NCBI GenBank assembly: GCA_030627905.1
Contig: DAOVRZ010000007.1
Location: 24,993-88,992 of the forward strand
DNA: 64,000 bases
Reading direction: 5' to 3'
DNA from: JAGMES01 sp023128035
GTDB lineage: Bacteria; Bacillota; Halanaerobiia; DY22613
Shown here piece after piece: positions 17,257 through 25,592 of this stretch (position 1 is its first letter; each line of letters opens with the position of its first letter). The position numbers and the translations under genes are program-made. The notes under the pieces were generated by a model. That model made no database searches and was not told where the DNA came from. It saw nothing but the letters and a program-made list of their open reading frames with translations.

Positions 17257-18534
17257 ATGAAAAAACTTAAAAGAGGACGAGAGATTTCTTTACAACGAGC
17301 TGATGTTTTAAAGTCAAGAATTCAAGATTATTTAGATGTTCAGGAGAGTATTCCAGATGGATTTAAGCGCAAAATGATGATTGAACGCCAGAAGAAAAAA
17401 ATTCTAGAGATTTTAGGTGGCAGCGAAGAGGATTGGAAGAATTGGCACTGGCAATTGGCAAATCGAATCAATGATGTAGATATATTAGGGCAAGTATTAA
17501 AATTATCCAATAAAGAGTTAGAGGAGATAAAAGCCGTTGGGCGTAAATATCGTTGGACAATTTCGCCATATTACCTAAGTTTAATTGATCCAGATGATCC
17601 AAAAGACCCAATTTATTTAATGTCATTACCTCAGGAAGTAGAAATTTTAGATCAATCTGGTGAACTTGATCCTATGGCTGAGGAATATACTAATCCTGCT
17701 GGTAGCGTCACTCGCAGATATCCAGATCGAGTGGTTTTGAACGTGACCAATGAGTGTGCTATGTATTGTCGTTTTTGTCAAAGACGGAGGAATATTGGAC
17801 AGGTTGACTGTCATAAATCGCGAGCAATTTTAAAGGAATCGATTCAATATATCAGAGAAAATACTGAGATACGTGATGTTCTGATAACTGGTGGTGATCC
17901 GCTGACTTTGACTGATACGATGATCGACTGGCTACTAAATGAGATTACTAGCATTCCACATGTTGATTATGTTCGATTAGGAACTCGAACATTGATTACT
18001 ATGCCTCAAAGGATTACTCCTGAACTTTGTGATATACTTAAAAAATACCATCCCCTTTATATCAATACTCACTTCAATCATCCAATTGAGATTACCCATG
18101 AAGTGAAAGAAGCTGCTGAAAGATTAGTTATGTCTGGTGTACCATTAGGTAATCAAGCGGTTTTATTGAATGGGGTTAATAATGATAAATATGTAATGAA
18201 GCGTCTTAATCATTTATTATTAAAAATTCGTGTACGACCTTATTACATTTTTCATCCAAAGCATGTACGAGGTACCAGCCATTTCTTATGTTCTATAGAT
18301 GAAGGAATTGAAATCATGGAGCATCTTCGCGGATATACCTCTGGTATGGCAATTCCATCTTATATTGTGAACGCACCAGGAGGAAAAGGAAAAACTCCTA
18401 TTTTACCAAATTACATTATCTCTCGCGAAAAGGATTATGTTACATTACGCACCTGGGAGGGAGAGATCATTCAATATCCTAATATTCCAAATATTAAAAC
18501 AATCTCAAAAACACACTTAGTTCCTATCGGGTAA
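17257..18534 (+). CDS. eam: radical SAM/PLP aminomutase, predicted glutamate 2,3-aminomutase
   Basis: 425 residues. The radical SAM motif C-x3-C-x2-C is at Cys167/171/174 (CAMYCRFC), and PLP is bound by Lys379 in APGGKGKTP. Overall similarity is to lysine 2,3-aminomutase. However, the two aspartates that hold the lysine side-chain amine in the clostridial lysine enzyme (Asp293 and Asp330) are replaced here by Lys335 (IFHPK) and Asn372 (IVNAPGG), with the same 37-residue spacing. Lys and Asn at these places are the reported signature of glutamate 2,3-aminomutase, which makes beta-glutamate, an osmolyte. No beta-lysine acetyltransferase gene is adjacent, in keeping with this. The gene is monocistronic with its own promoter and terminator. 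It is often automatically named KamA. Confidence 0.85.
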   Translation: MKKLKRGREISLQRADVLKSRIQDYLDVQESIPDGFKRKMMIERQKKKILEILGGSEEDWKNWHWQLANRINDVDILGQVLKLSNKELEEIKAVGRKYRWTISPYYLSLIDPDDPKDPIYLMSLPQEVEILDQSGELDPMAEEYTNPAGSVTRRYPDRVVLNVTNECAMYCRFCQRRRNIGQVDCHKSRAILKESIQYIRENTEIRDVLITGGDPLTLTDTMIDWLLNEITSIPHVDYVRLGTRTLITMPQRITPELCDILKKYHPLYINTHFNHPIEITHEVKEAAERLVMSGVPLGNQAVLLNGVNNDKYVMKRLNHLLLKIRVRPYYIFHPKHVRGTSHFLCSIDEGIEIMEHLRGYTSGMAIPSYIVNAPGGKGKTPILPNYIISREKDYVTLRTWEGEIIQYPNIPNIKTISKTHLVPIG

Positions 18535-18544
18535 AATATGATAG

Positions 18545-18576
18545 AATCTCTGGTTTTTACGCCAGAGATTTTTATT
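18545..18576 (+). terminator. Rho-independent terminator after eam
   Basis: Nine-bp stem AATCTCTGG / CCAGAGATT with an eight-base loop, followed by TTTATTT. Confidence 0.85.
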
Positions 18577-18590
18577 TCTTGCGAGAAGAG

Positions 18591-18618
18591 TTGAAAAAAT
18601 TTTGAATATGTTTATAAT
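18591..18618 (+). promoter_or_regulatory. candidate sigma-A promoter
   Basis: TTGAAA, 16-base spacer, TATAAT at 18613-18618, 42 bases before the membrane protein gene. Confidence 0.55.
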
Positions 18619-18659
18619 AATAATTAGACACATTATTTGATATAGGGAGGGGGTAAAGT

Positions 18660-19400
18660 ATGTTTGAAAATATTCAACAACGTGAACTTACTTTAGGGGA
18701 AATATTAATTAATAGTTGGAGTATTTTTTCGAAGAACTTTCGGACAATCTTATTAATTGCATTAATAATTTATATTCCGATAAATATTTTGGTTTATATG
18801 ATCCCTACAGAGTCATTAATGAATGGGTATGGAGAAGTTGAAGGGTTTTGGATTTATATTAGACTGATTCAGATGGCCCAAGAATTCTTCGGAGTCTTGG
18901 CTATAATGGGTATAGCCGTATTGGTAGAAGGTTTTTTACGTGGTGAAGAAACTCGGTTAGATGAATCTATGAACAAAGCTTTTTCCAGATGGGGAAATAT
19001 GATTATGACCAATTTATTTAAGGGAATTATTGTGATGGGATTAATGTTTTTGTTTATTATTCCTGGAATTATTTGGTATGTTTTTTATTCCTTTGTGGCT
19101 TATGTTGTAGTTTTAAGAAATATCAGAGGAATGCAAGCTCTAGCTTATAGTAAAAGATTAGTGAAAGGAAGATGGTGGAAAATTTTTGGGATAACCCTCT
19201 TTTTAGGGGCTGCGCGTTTAGGATTAGGGTTAGGTTTTGATTATCTGATAGGAATAATTTTACCTGGTTATTCTGTTGCCAATATATTTATTGAAAGTAT
19301 TCTCACTGGAATTCTTTCTTACTTTACGGTTGCGACAGTTGTGCTGTTTTTGAATTTGGATTATGTCCAAGTCGAACGCAGAATAAATTTTTCTAGTTAG
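18660..19400 (+). CDS. multi-pass membrane protein, paralogue of the one at 24.5 kb
   Basis: 246 residues with about six hydrophobic segments (ILLIALIIYIPINILVYMI, FGVLAIMGIAVLVEG, GIIVMGLMFLFIIPGIIWY and others). The opening QRELTLGEILINSWSIFSKN and the motif PGIIWYVFYSF followed by VKGRWWKIFG resemble the glycerophosphodiester phosphodiesterase membrane-domain/YciC-like family. No catalytic residues are recognised. A second copy with the same motifs lies on the far side of the hydrogenase operon, so the pair brackets that locus. GGGAGGGGG precedes ATG 18660. Probably cotranscribed with the following HELGH gene (10-base gap). Confidence 0.7.
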   Translation: MFENIQQRELTLGEILINSWSIFSKNFRTILLIALIIYIPINILVYMIPTESLMNGYGEVEGFWIYIRLIQMAQEFFGVLAIMGIAVLVEGFLRGEETRLDESMNKAFSRWGNMIMTNLFKGIIVMGLMFLFIIPGIIWYVFYSFVAYVVVLRNIRGMQALAYSKRLVKGRWWKIFGITLFLGAARLGLGLGFDYLIGIILPGYSVANIFIESILTGILSYFTVATVVLFLNLDYVQVERRINFSS

Positions 19401-19410
19401 GAGATTTTTC

Positions 19411-20088
19411 ATGAGGAATGATTTATTAAATGATGCAAGAGATGCTCTTGATGAATCAATTGAAGTTTTGTCACTTTCTATAGAAGAATCGGTTGGTACA
19501 GGGATTGAACTTACGGAAGAAAAACAGTGTATAACTATCCCAGTTCCTGGGGGATGGCAGATTATTTTGCTTAGTACTTTAAAACCAAATGAGAAGGTGG
19601 AAGTTACTGCCCATGAATTAGGTCATTTGCTATTAAAGGGAGAAGGATTGTTTGCGGTAAGTTGTGGTGATAAGGATGAGCCTGAAACAATTTTAGTTTC
19701 TGAAATGAATAATGTAATCTTTCATCATTTTGTTATCAATCGTTTGGTGGAAAATTATAAAATTAGCAGTAATATGCATTTAGATTCTCGAAAAAATATT
19801 TTGAAAAATGGTCATGAATTGATCAAAGAATATCGTAATGAGACAATTATCCTTCATAGAATTGGATTACATCTTTTGGATTTGGCTATAACTACAACGG
19901 GAAAAGATAAACGAATAGGAGAGTTAGTAAATTTATCTGAACGGGTAAAAGAAGCATTTGAGATAGGACAGGAATTACTAGTTTATCCAGATTTGAATCT
20001 TCCTCCTGGAGAACAGTGGCGAAGAATAAAAGAATTTTTAGAACGTTTAGGATATGATGCCAGCAAAGCACATCTATCTGGTTCATAA
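19411..20088 (+). CDS. putative zinc metallopeptidase-like protein (HELGH motif)
   Basis: 225 residues, soluble. His68-Glu-Leu-Gly-His72 (VTAHELGHLLL) is an HExxH zinc motif in a helix. An acidic Glu about 25-30 residues later (ILVSEMNNVIFHH) could be the third ligand, as in ImmA/IrrE-like minimal gluzincins. No helix-turn-helix is present. The rest is helical, and the family is not recognised. It starts 10 bases after the membrane protein gene and ends just before a terminator, so the two make a short operon. A regulatory protease is possible but unproven. Confidence 0.6.
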   Translation: MRNDLLNDARDALDESIEVLSLSIEESVGTGIELTEEKQCITIPVPGGWQIILLSTLKPNEKVEVTAHELGHLLLKGEGLFAVSCGDKDEPETILVSEMNNVIFHHFVINRLVENYKISSNMHLDSRKNILKNGHELIKEYRNETIILHRIGLHLLDLAITTTGKDKRIGELVNLSERVKEAFEIGQELLVYPDLNLPPGEQWRRIKEFLERLGYDASKAHLSGS

Positions 20089-20092
20089 TATT

Positions 20093-20130
20093 AAAATAAC
20101 CTTTTCTGAATACAGGAAAGGTTATTTTTT
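20093..20130 (+). terminator. terminator before the hydrogenase operon
   Basis: AAAATAACCTTTTCT pairs with AGGAAAGGTTATTTT (one wobble) around an eight-base loop, ending in a T-run. It is A/T-flanked on both sides and may work in both directions. Confidence 0.85.
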
Positions 20131-20132
20131 AT

Positions 20133-20162
20133 TTGCAAAAATTTTGGATATTCAAATATAAG
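20133..20162 (+). promoter_or_regulatory. candidate promoter of the hydrogenase operon
   Basis: TTGCAA, 18-base spacer, TATAAG at 20157-20162, 48 bases before the chosen start. It begins immediately after the terminator T-run. Confidence 0.5.
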
Positions 20163-20210
20163 ATTTATTTTTACATATACTATTTTGTAGTATTGAAAGG
20201 AGGGGAATGG

Positions 20211-20735
20211 ATGAAAGTAGAGGAATGGATGAAAGTAGAGGAACAAAAACGATCAGATGATGTGATGACAGAAGAATATGATTCGCGGTATGAACAATTA
20301 GATCAAATTATTCGGGAATACAAAGATAAAGAAGGTACATTGATTACCATTTTACATCAAGCTCAAAAAATTTTTGGATATCTGCCCCGGGAAGTACAAA
20401 TCTATATTGCTGAGCATTTGGGCATTCCCTTTCCAGAAGTTTATGGAGTAGTTAGCTTTTATTCACTATTTTCTATGGAACCTCGAGGGAAATATACGAT
20501 TGAAGTTTGTATGGGTACTGCGTGTTATGTGAAAGGTATACAACAGATTTTAGATGTATTGAAAGAAGAACTAAATATTGATCCAGGTGAGACTACTGAG
20601 GATGGGATGTTTACTATTGAAACTACCCGTTGTTTGGGAGCATGTAGTCTGGCACCTGTGATGGCTATTGGTAAAGATATGCATGGGCATTTGACTCCTG
20701 AAAAAGTTAGAGAAATTTTAAAAACTTATCAATGA
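20211..20735 (+). CDS. hndA: NuoE-like [2Fe-2S] subunit of bifurcating hydrogenase (HndA/HydC)
   Basis: 174 residues from ATG 20211 (AAAGGAGGGG upstream); a longer upstream frame is unlikely because it would precede the ribosome site. Thioredoxin-like [2Fe-2S] ligands are seen as C-x4-C in VCMGTACYVKG and C-x3-C in RCLGACSLAP. The helical N-terminal domain has LITILHQAQKIFGYLP, typical of NuoE/HydC. It is the small electron-transfer subunit of the NAD(P)H- and ferredoxin-linked [FeFe] hydrogenase. The start region contains a perfect 18-base tandem duplication, giving the repeated residues MKVEEW-MKVEEQ and two usable starts (20211, 20229). Confidence 0.9.
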   Translation: MKVEEWMKVEEQKRSDDVMTEEYDSRYEQLDQIIREYKDKEGTLITILHQAQKIFGYLPREVQIYIAEHLGIPFPEVYGVVSFYSLFSMEPRGKYTIEVCMGTACYVKGIQQILDVLKEELNIDPGETTEDGMFTIETTRCLGACSLAPVMAIGKDMHGHLTPEKVREILKTYQ

Positions 20736-20751
20736 GAAAGGAGGGATAAGG

Positions 20752-22587
20752 ATGGCACAACGTGGTCAGTTATTGATCTGTTCAGGGGCGGCCTGTCTAT
20801 CAGCAGGGGCAGGAAAGATAAAGGAAGCTCTAGATCATGAGTTAGCTAAACATAATCTTACTTCAGAATATCGGATTATTGAGACAGGTTGTATAGGAAG
20901 TTGTGATTTTGGGCCAGTTATGGTGGTTTCACCAGAAGAAATTTTTTATCACCGTTTAAAACCTGATGATGTTAAAAAAATCGTAGAAGAACACTTGGTC
21001 AATAGAAAAGTCGTAGAAGAGTTGCTTTACCAGATACCAGAGACTGGGGAGAAAGCATATACGATTAATGAGATCAGTTTTTTTAAGAACCAAGTCAAGA
21101 TAGCTTTGCGTAATTCTGGAGTGATTGATCCAATTAAGATTGAAGATTATCTCTCAAAAGGGGGATATCAGGCGCTTACAAAAGCATTGCATGAGATGAT
21201 TCCAGAAGAGGTAATTGAAGAGATAAAAATTTCAGGTTTACGAGGAAGAGGTGGCGGTGGTTTTCCTACAGGTCTTAAGTGGGAGATGACTAGCAAGTCA
21301 GAATTAAAAGATAAAAGTAAGACGAAATATGTAATTTGCAATGCTGATGAAGGTGATCCAGGAGCATTTATGGATCGGAGTATTTTAGAAGGTGATCCTC
21401 ATAGTATCATTGAAGCGATGGCAATAGCTGGATATGTGATTGGTTCTAGACAGGGGTATGTATATGTTAGGGCTGAATATCCGCTGGCAGTGGAACGATT
21501 GGAAGCAGCGATTGATGTGGCACGAAAATATGGGGCTTTAGGGAAAAATATTTTAGATTCAAATTTTGAATTTGATTTAGAGATTCGAGTAGGTGCAGGT
21601 GCTTTTGTTTGTGGTGAAGAAACTGCTTTAATTCATTCGGTTCAAGGCCAACGTGGTGAGCCACGACCTAAGCCTCCTTTTCCAGCTACCAAAGGTCTCT
21701 GGAATAAGCCTACTTTGATTAATAATGTAGAAACCTTAGCAAACATTGCTCCTATTCTTTTAAAAGGTGGAGAATGGTATGCAGAATATGGAACAGAAGA
21801 TAGCAAAGGAACAAAGGTTTTCGCCCTTGCTGGAAATATTAAAAATACTGGTTTGATTGAAGTTCCAATGGGAACAACTTTAGGAGAGATTATCTACGAA
21901 TTAGGGGGCGGAATCCCTGATGGTAAAGAGTTTAAGGCAGCTCAGATTGGAGGCCCTTCTGGAGGAGTTTTAACAAAAGATCATTTGGAACTACCTATGG
22001 AATATGAATCCCTCCTTGATACAGGAGCTATGATCGGCTCTGGTGGATTGGTCATTATGGATGAAGATACATGTATGGTTGATATAGCTAAATTTTATTT
22101 AGATTTTACTCAAGATGAATCTTGTGGTAAATGTACCCCTTGCCGGGTTGGTACAAAACGGATGTTGGAGATTTTAAAAAGAATTGTCTCTGGAAATGGT
22201 AAAGAAGAAGATTTGGCTGACTTAGAAGATTTGGCGACATTGATTAAAGATACATCTATCTGTGGATTGGGCCAGACTGCACCAAATCCCGTATTGAGTA
22301 CTATGCGATATTTTAAAGATGAATATCTTGCTCATGTTTTGGACAAAAATTGTCCTGCTGGAGTCTGCAAAGATCTTCGACATTATTATATCGATCCAGA
22401 AAAATGTATTGGGTGTGGTATATGTGCTAAAGCTTGTCCTCTAGGGGTAATTACAGGAGAAGCTAGACAACCCTATCAGATTGATCCCGAAACTTGTGAA
22501 AAATGTGGTATCTGTTATCAAAAATGTCCAGTAGATGCAATATTAAGAGGACACCCCAATAGGACTCTCGTGAAGGGAGGGGTTTGA
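20752..22587 (+). CDS. hndC: NuoF-like flavin subunit of bifurcating hydrogenase (HndC/HydB)
   Basis: 611 residues. An N-terminal thioredoxin-like [2Fe-2S] domain (CSGAACLSAG, TGCIGSCDFGP) is followed by the NuoF NADH/FMN domain (GLRGRGGGGFPTGLKW, CNADEGDPGAFMDR, GAGAFVCGEETALIHS), the [4Fe-4S] site ESCGKCTPCRVG with a later Cys (ICGLGQ), and a C-terminal two-cluster ferredoxin domain (CIGCGICAKACP, CEKCGICYQKCP). This is the exact HydB/HndC layout: it binds NAD(P) and FMN, the proposed bifurcation site. GAAAGGAGGG precedes the ATG. Its stop shares one base with the start of the catalytic subunit. Confidence 0.95.
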   Translation: MAQRGQLLICSGAACLSAGAGKIKEALDHELAKHNLTSEYRIIETGCIGSCDFGPVMVVSPEEIFYHRLKPDDVKKIVEEHLVNRKVVEELLYQIPETGEKAYTINEISFFKNQVKIALRNSGVIDPIKIEDYLSKGGYQALTKALHEMIPEEVIEEIKISGLRGRGGGGFPTGLKWEMTSKSELKDKSKTKYVICNADEGDPGAFMDRSILEGDPHSIIEAMAIAGYVIGSRQGYVYVRAEYPLAVERLEAAIDVARKYGALGKNILDSNFEFDLEIRVGAGAFVCGEETALIHSVQGQRGEPRPKPPFPATKGLWNKPTLINNVETLANIAPILLKGGEWYAEYGTEDSKGTKVFALAGNIKNTGLIEVPMGTTLGEIIYELGGGIPDGKEFKAAQIGGPSGGVLTKDHLELPMEYESLLDTGAMIGSGGLVIMDEDTCMVDIAKFYLDFTQDESCGKCTPCRVGTKRMLEILKRIVSGNGKEEDLADLEDLATLIKDTSICGLGQTAPNPVLSTMRYFKDEYLAHVLDKNCPAGVCKDLRHYYIDPEKCIGCGICAKACPLGVITGEARQPYQIDPETCEKCGICYQKCPVDAILRGHPNRTLVKGGV

Positions 22588-24359
22588 TGGAAAAGATGAT
22601 TTCTTTAGAGATTGATGGTCAAAAGGTAACGGTTAAAGAAGGTACTACGATATTGAACGCCGCTCGTAAGATCGGAGTTGACATTCCTACACTCTGCTAT
22701 TTAAAGGATCTTAATGTAGAAGGAGCTTGTCGGGTTTGTCTTGTAGAAGTTGAAGGAGATCCAAGATTAGCTGCTTCTTGTGTTTATAAAGTTCGCGAAG
22801 GGATGAAGGTTAAGACAACTACGCCTAGAGTTATTAAAGCAAGAAAGCAGATGATCGAGCTCCTTTTATCAGATCATCCTTTTGAGTGTCTTACCTGTAT
22901 TGCTAATCAAAATTGTGAATTACAGACCTTAGCAAAGAGGTATGACATACGTGGGTTGAAATTTCGTGGAGAAAGACGAACAATACCTATAGATGATCTC
23001 TCTCCATCCATTGTTCGAGATCCAAGTAAATGCATTCTTTGTAGGCGATGTATCACAGTTTGTAAGAAAGTGATAACAGCAGGGATTTATGATATAAATG
23101 AGAGAGGATTTAAATCTTTCGCTGGCCCTGCAATGAATGATAGCCAGATTGATACACCATGTACATATTGTGGTCAGTGTATTTTGGTATGTCCAACTGG
23201 TGCGTTGAGTGAACAGAGAAAAGATACTGAACTTGTCTGGGAAGCATTGGCTGATTCTGAGAAACATGTGGTGATTCAGACTGCACCTTCGATTAGAGCA
23301 ACGATTGGTGAAATGTTTGGTATGCCAATTGGTTCCTTAGTGACGGGAAAAGTTGTGGCGGCTCTAAAACGTATGGGTTTTGATAAAGTTTTCGATGATT
23401 GTTTTGGTGCTGATGTGGTTGTTATGGAAGAGGGAGCAGAATTTATGCATCGTTTAAAAGAAGGACAACGTTTACCTCAATTTACTTCTTGTTGTCCTGG
23501 ATGGGTAAAATTTGCAGAAAACTATTACCATGAGATTTTACCACATTTATCTACAGTACGTTCTCCTCAGCAGGTCTTTGGAGCTTTGTCTAAAACTTAT
23601 TATGCAGAGAAGGCGGGAATTGATCCCAAGAAAATCTTCTGTGTTTCAGTTATGCCTTGCGTTGCTAAAAAGTTTGAAGCACGTCGCCCAGAGATGGAAG
23701 TGGGTGGAGTCCAGGCTGTAGATGCAGTGCTCACAACTCGGGAGTTGGGACAGATTATTAAACAAGCGGGTTTAGATTTATCTAAATTACCTGATGAAAA
23801 GTATGATGAACCAATGGGATATGCCAGTGGTGCGGGGGTTATCTTTGGCGCTGGTGGTGGTGTAATGGAAGCGACATTGAGAACAGTTTATGAGAAATTA
23901 ACTGGAGAAAAGATGAAAGCTATTCAATATGAAGCAATTCGTTCTGATAGCTATCGTGAACTTGAAGTGGAGATTAATGGAGAAGTGTTTCGGTTTGCAG
24001 TTGTGCGTGGTTTAGGAAATGCGCGACATCTACTTGATCGAGTATTAAAAGGTGAGGTTAAATATCATCTGGTTGAAATAATGGCTTGCCCTGGAGGGTG
24101 TGTTAGTGGTGGAGGTCAGCCGATTTATAGTCACAAAGATCAATGGTATTTGCAGGTAGATGCAGGAAATCATCGAGGGAATGCTTTGTTTAGGGAAGAT
24201 GAATCGAAAGAAATTCGTACAGCTCATGAAAATCCTTGGATTCAGAAATTGTATAAAGATTATCTAGGTGAACCAATGGGTGAACGTTCATTAGAGTTAT
24301 TCCATACGACATATACTAAACGGCCGATGTATGGCAAGGAAAAGCATGAATTAACCTAA
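22587..24359 (+). CDS. hndD: catalytic subunit of bifurcating [FeFe] hydrogenase (HndD/HydA)
   Basis: 590 residues from ATG 22587; TTG 22584 is in frame but less likely. Domains: an N-terminal [2Fe-2S] ferredoxin fold (residues ~1-80, CRVCLVEVEG), the His-ligated cluster (HPFECLTC, NCELQ), two [4Fe-4S] motifs (CILCRRCITVC, CTYCGQCILVCP), then the H-cluster domain with L1 TSCCPGW (second Cys is the proton-transfer position), L2 MPCVAKK, and L3 MACPGGCVSGGGQ, then a small-subunit-like tail with YTKRPMYG. All active-site cysteines are present. With hndA and hndC it would couple H2 formation to NAD(P)H and ferredoxin oxidation. No HndB-like gene is present, so the complex is trimeric as in Thermotoga. 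Confidence 0.95.
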   Translation: MEKMISLEIDGQKVTVKEGTTILNAARKIGVDIPTLCYLKDLNVEGACRVCLVEVEGDPRLAASCVYKVREGMKVKTTTPRVIKARKQMIELLLSDHPFECLTCIANQNCELQTLAKRYDIRGLKFRGERRTIPIDDLSPSIVRDPSKCILCRRCITVCKKVITAGIYDINERGFKSFAGPAMNDSQIDTPCTYCGQCILVCPTGALSEQRKDTELVWEALADSEKHVVIQTAPSIRATIGEMFGMPIGSLVTGKVVAALKRMGFDKVFDDCFGADVVVMEEGAEFMHRLKEGQRLPQFTSCCPGWVKFAENYYHEILPHLSTVRSPQQVFGALSKTYYAEKAGIDPKKIFCVSVMPCVAKKFEARRPEMEVGGVQAVDAVLTTRELGQIIKQAGLDLSKLPDEKYDEPMGYASGAGVIFGAGGGVMEATLRTVYEKLTGEKMKAIQYEAIRSDSYRELEVEINGEVFRFAVVRGLGNARHLLDRVLKGEVKYHLVEIMACPGGCVSGGGQPIYSHKDQWYLQVDAGNHRGNALFREDESKEIRTAHENPWIQKLYKDYLGEPMGERSLELFHTTYTKRPMYGKEKHELT

Positions 24360-24377
24360 TAGAGTAATTATTATAAG

Positions 24378-24418
24378 CCCCACAAAGTTTTTAAAACTGG
24401 TGGGGTTAAATTGTTTTT
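24378..24418 (+). terminator. terminator after hydrogenase operon
   Basis: CCCCACAAAGTTTT pairs with AAAACTGGTGGGG with one bulge, followed by an interrupted T-run (TTAAATTGTTTTT). Confidence 0.65.
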
Positions 24419-24527
24419 AAAAAAAATAAATTATCATTCTAATATAGAGGAAAAACGAGAAGAATGTCGAATAATAATTTATAGTTAAAACATAGAAATT
24501 GGTAAGGAGAGAAAACTTTTTGGGGGG

Positions 24528-25289
24528 ATGACTATGATTGAAACAATTAATTCTAGAGAATTGAGTTTGGGCAAATTTTTATCAACAAGTTGGCAAGTTT
24601 ATAAAAAGAATTTAAAGTCAATTTTATTTATTATTGTTTTGCTTTATACTCCGTATTATCTAATAGTTGGATCTTCAGTTATAAGATATAATTTTCATTC
24701 TTTCGGCAATTATACTCACTTAAAAAACCTGATAATGATAGATCAGATAGGTAGTACGTTGTCAGAACTGATCTTTGGTACTGCAGCAACGCTGGCGATT
24801 ATCGTTCTTACTGCTAGTTCTATCAATGGAAAAAATTTAAACTATGTTGAAGCGATAAAAGGAGGATTTTCAAAGTGGTTTAAAGGGGTAGGAACTTCAA
24901 TTATACAGACTATATTAACATTTCTATGGAGCCTATTGTTGATAATTCCTGGCATTTACTGGAGTGTAAATTATACTTTTTCTATACAAGCTGCTGTTTT
25001 AAAAGAAGGGTCTTGTTATTCGGCTTTAAAAGATAGTCATCAAGCTGTGCAAGGTAAATGGTGGAAAGTGTTTGGTTTTACACTTGTGCTTAATATTTTG
25101 ATTGGAATTATTGTACAGCTTGTAGTATGGCCTTTTGAAAATATTGAACTTGGTCTTGGATTTTTTGTTTTATTTAGTTTAATTAAGGTCATAAATTCCT
25201 TTATTATAGTAGCAACGACAGTTTTATTTTTAAATTTAGATTATTTAAAACATGGTGTGGTAATAGAGGAAATTGAAGAAATAATTTAA
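24528..25289 (+). CDS. multi-pass membrane protein, paralogue of the one at 18.7 kb
   Basis: 253 residues, about six hydrophobic segments (SILFIIVLLYTPYYLIVGS, FLWSLLLIIPGIYWSVNY, LGFFVLFSLIKVINSFIIV). It shares with the protein at 18660 the opening NSRELSLGKFLSTSWQVYKKN, the central IPGIYWSVNYTF and the motif VQGKWWKVFGF, and a C-terminal TVLFLNLDYL. These are clear paralogues although diverged. The start at 24528 sits in a G-rich site; ATG 24534 is a good alternative with the same spacing. Function unknown; the family resemblance is to DUF975/YciC-like membrane proteins. The flanking position relative to the hydrogenase suggests a shared locus history. Confidence 0.7.
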   Translation: MTMIETINSRELSLGKFLSTSWQVYKKNLKSILFIIVLLYTPYYLIVGSSVIRYNFHSFGNYTHLKNLIMIDQIGSTLSELIFGTAATLAIIVLTASSINGKNLNYVEAIKGGFSKWFKGVGTSIIQTILTFLWSLLLIIPGIYWSVNYTFSIQAAVLKEGSCYSALKDSHQAVQGKWWKVFGFTLVLNILIGIIVQLVVWPFENIELGLGFFVLFSLIKVINSFIIVATTVLFLNLDYLKHGVVIEEIEEII

Positions 25290-25397
25290 CGGCATTTCAG
25301 AAGGGGAAGTCCTCTCCTCTGGAGGTGGGTAGAAGTCTTACAATAATTTTAAAACTTCAGTGGAAGTTCAAATCTTCTTCTGAAGTCGTTAAACTTA
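25287..25397. repeat. multi-hairpin structured segment, possibly decayed IS200/IS605-type RNA end
   Basis: The outer arms AACGGCATTTCAGAAG and CTTCTGAAGTCGTT pair over about 12 positions. Inside are CCTC-TCCTCT-GGAGG, GAAGT...ACTTC and GGAAG-TTCAAAT-CTTCT hairpins. It resembles a folded RNA. A tRNA was considered and rejected. No coding potential is visible. It may be a remnant of an IS605-like right end or an independent small RNA. Confidence 0.35.
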
Positions 25398-25452
25398 AGA
25401 AATAATAACTTGTTATAATTTCGACTTTAATGAAGCATCAGATTTATAATAA

Positions 25453-25488
25453 AAATCTCCCAAAATAAATTTGGGGGATTTTTTTGTT
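25453..25488 (+). terminator. Rho-independent terminator
   Basis: AAATCTCCCAAA / TTTGGGGGATTT stem (one wobble), five-base loop, then a seven-T run that runs directly into the next promoter's -35. Confidence 0.85.
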
Positions 25489-25515
25489 GACAAGAAGAAG
25501 AGAATTGCGTATAAT
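25487..25515 (+). promoter_or_regulatory. consensus sigma-A promoter
   Basis: TTGACA (25487-25492), 17-base spacer, TATAAT (25510-25515). Both hexamers are perfect. Drives the NapH-like gene. Confidence 0.9.
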
Positions 25516-25522
25516 AGAAAAG

Positions 25523-25537
25523 TACCCCCCGGTGGTA
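25523..25537. promoter_or_regulatory. CsoR-family-like operator palindrome
   Basis: TACCCCCCGGTGGTA fits the palindrome TACCnCCnGGnGGTA and is followed by TGGGG. It covers the expected transcription start of the preceding promoter, the right place for a repressor. GC-rich TACC/GGTA palindromes are typical of CsoR/RcnR/CstR (DUF156) repressors. No such regulator is in the window, so the assignment is by motif only. Confidence 0.5.
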
Positions 25538-25592
25538 TGGGGATGAATCAAATTGCATGCAAACACTAAACTATACTAAGGAGGATTTTAAC

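Noticed and set aside
17257..18534. Lysine 2,3-aminomutase for beta-lysine synthesis
   Set aside because: Lysine-binding aspartates are replaced by Lys335 and Asn372, and no AblB-type acetyltransferase gene is adjacent.
23512..23721. Small ORF inside hndD
   Set aside because: Shadow of the hydrogenase frame, no ribosome site.
25287..25397. tRNA(Sec) or other tRNA gene because of GTTCAAATC and a long stem
   Set aside because: No consistent cloverleaf: the outer stem is too long, there is no D-arm, anticodon arm or CCA-type end at the right spacing.
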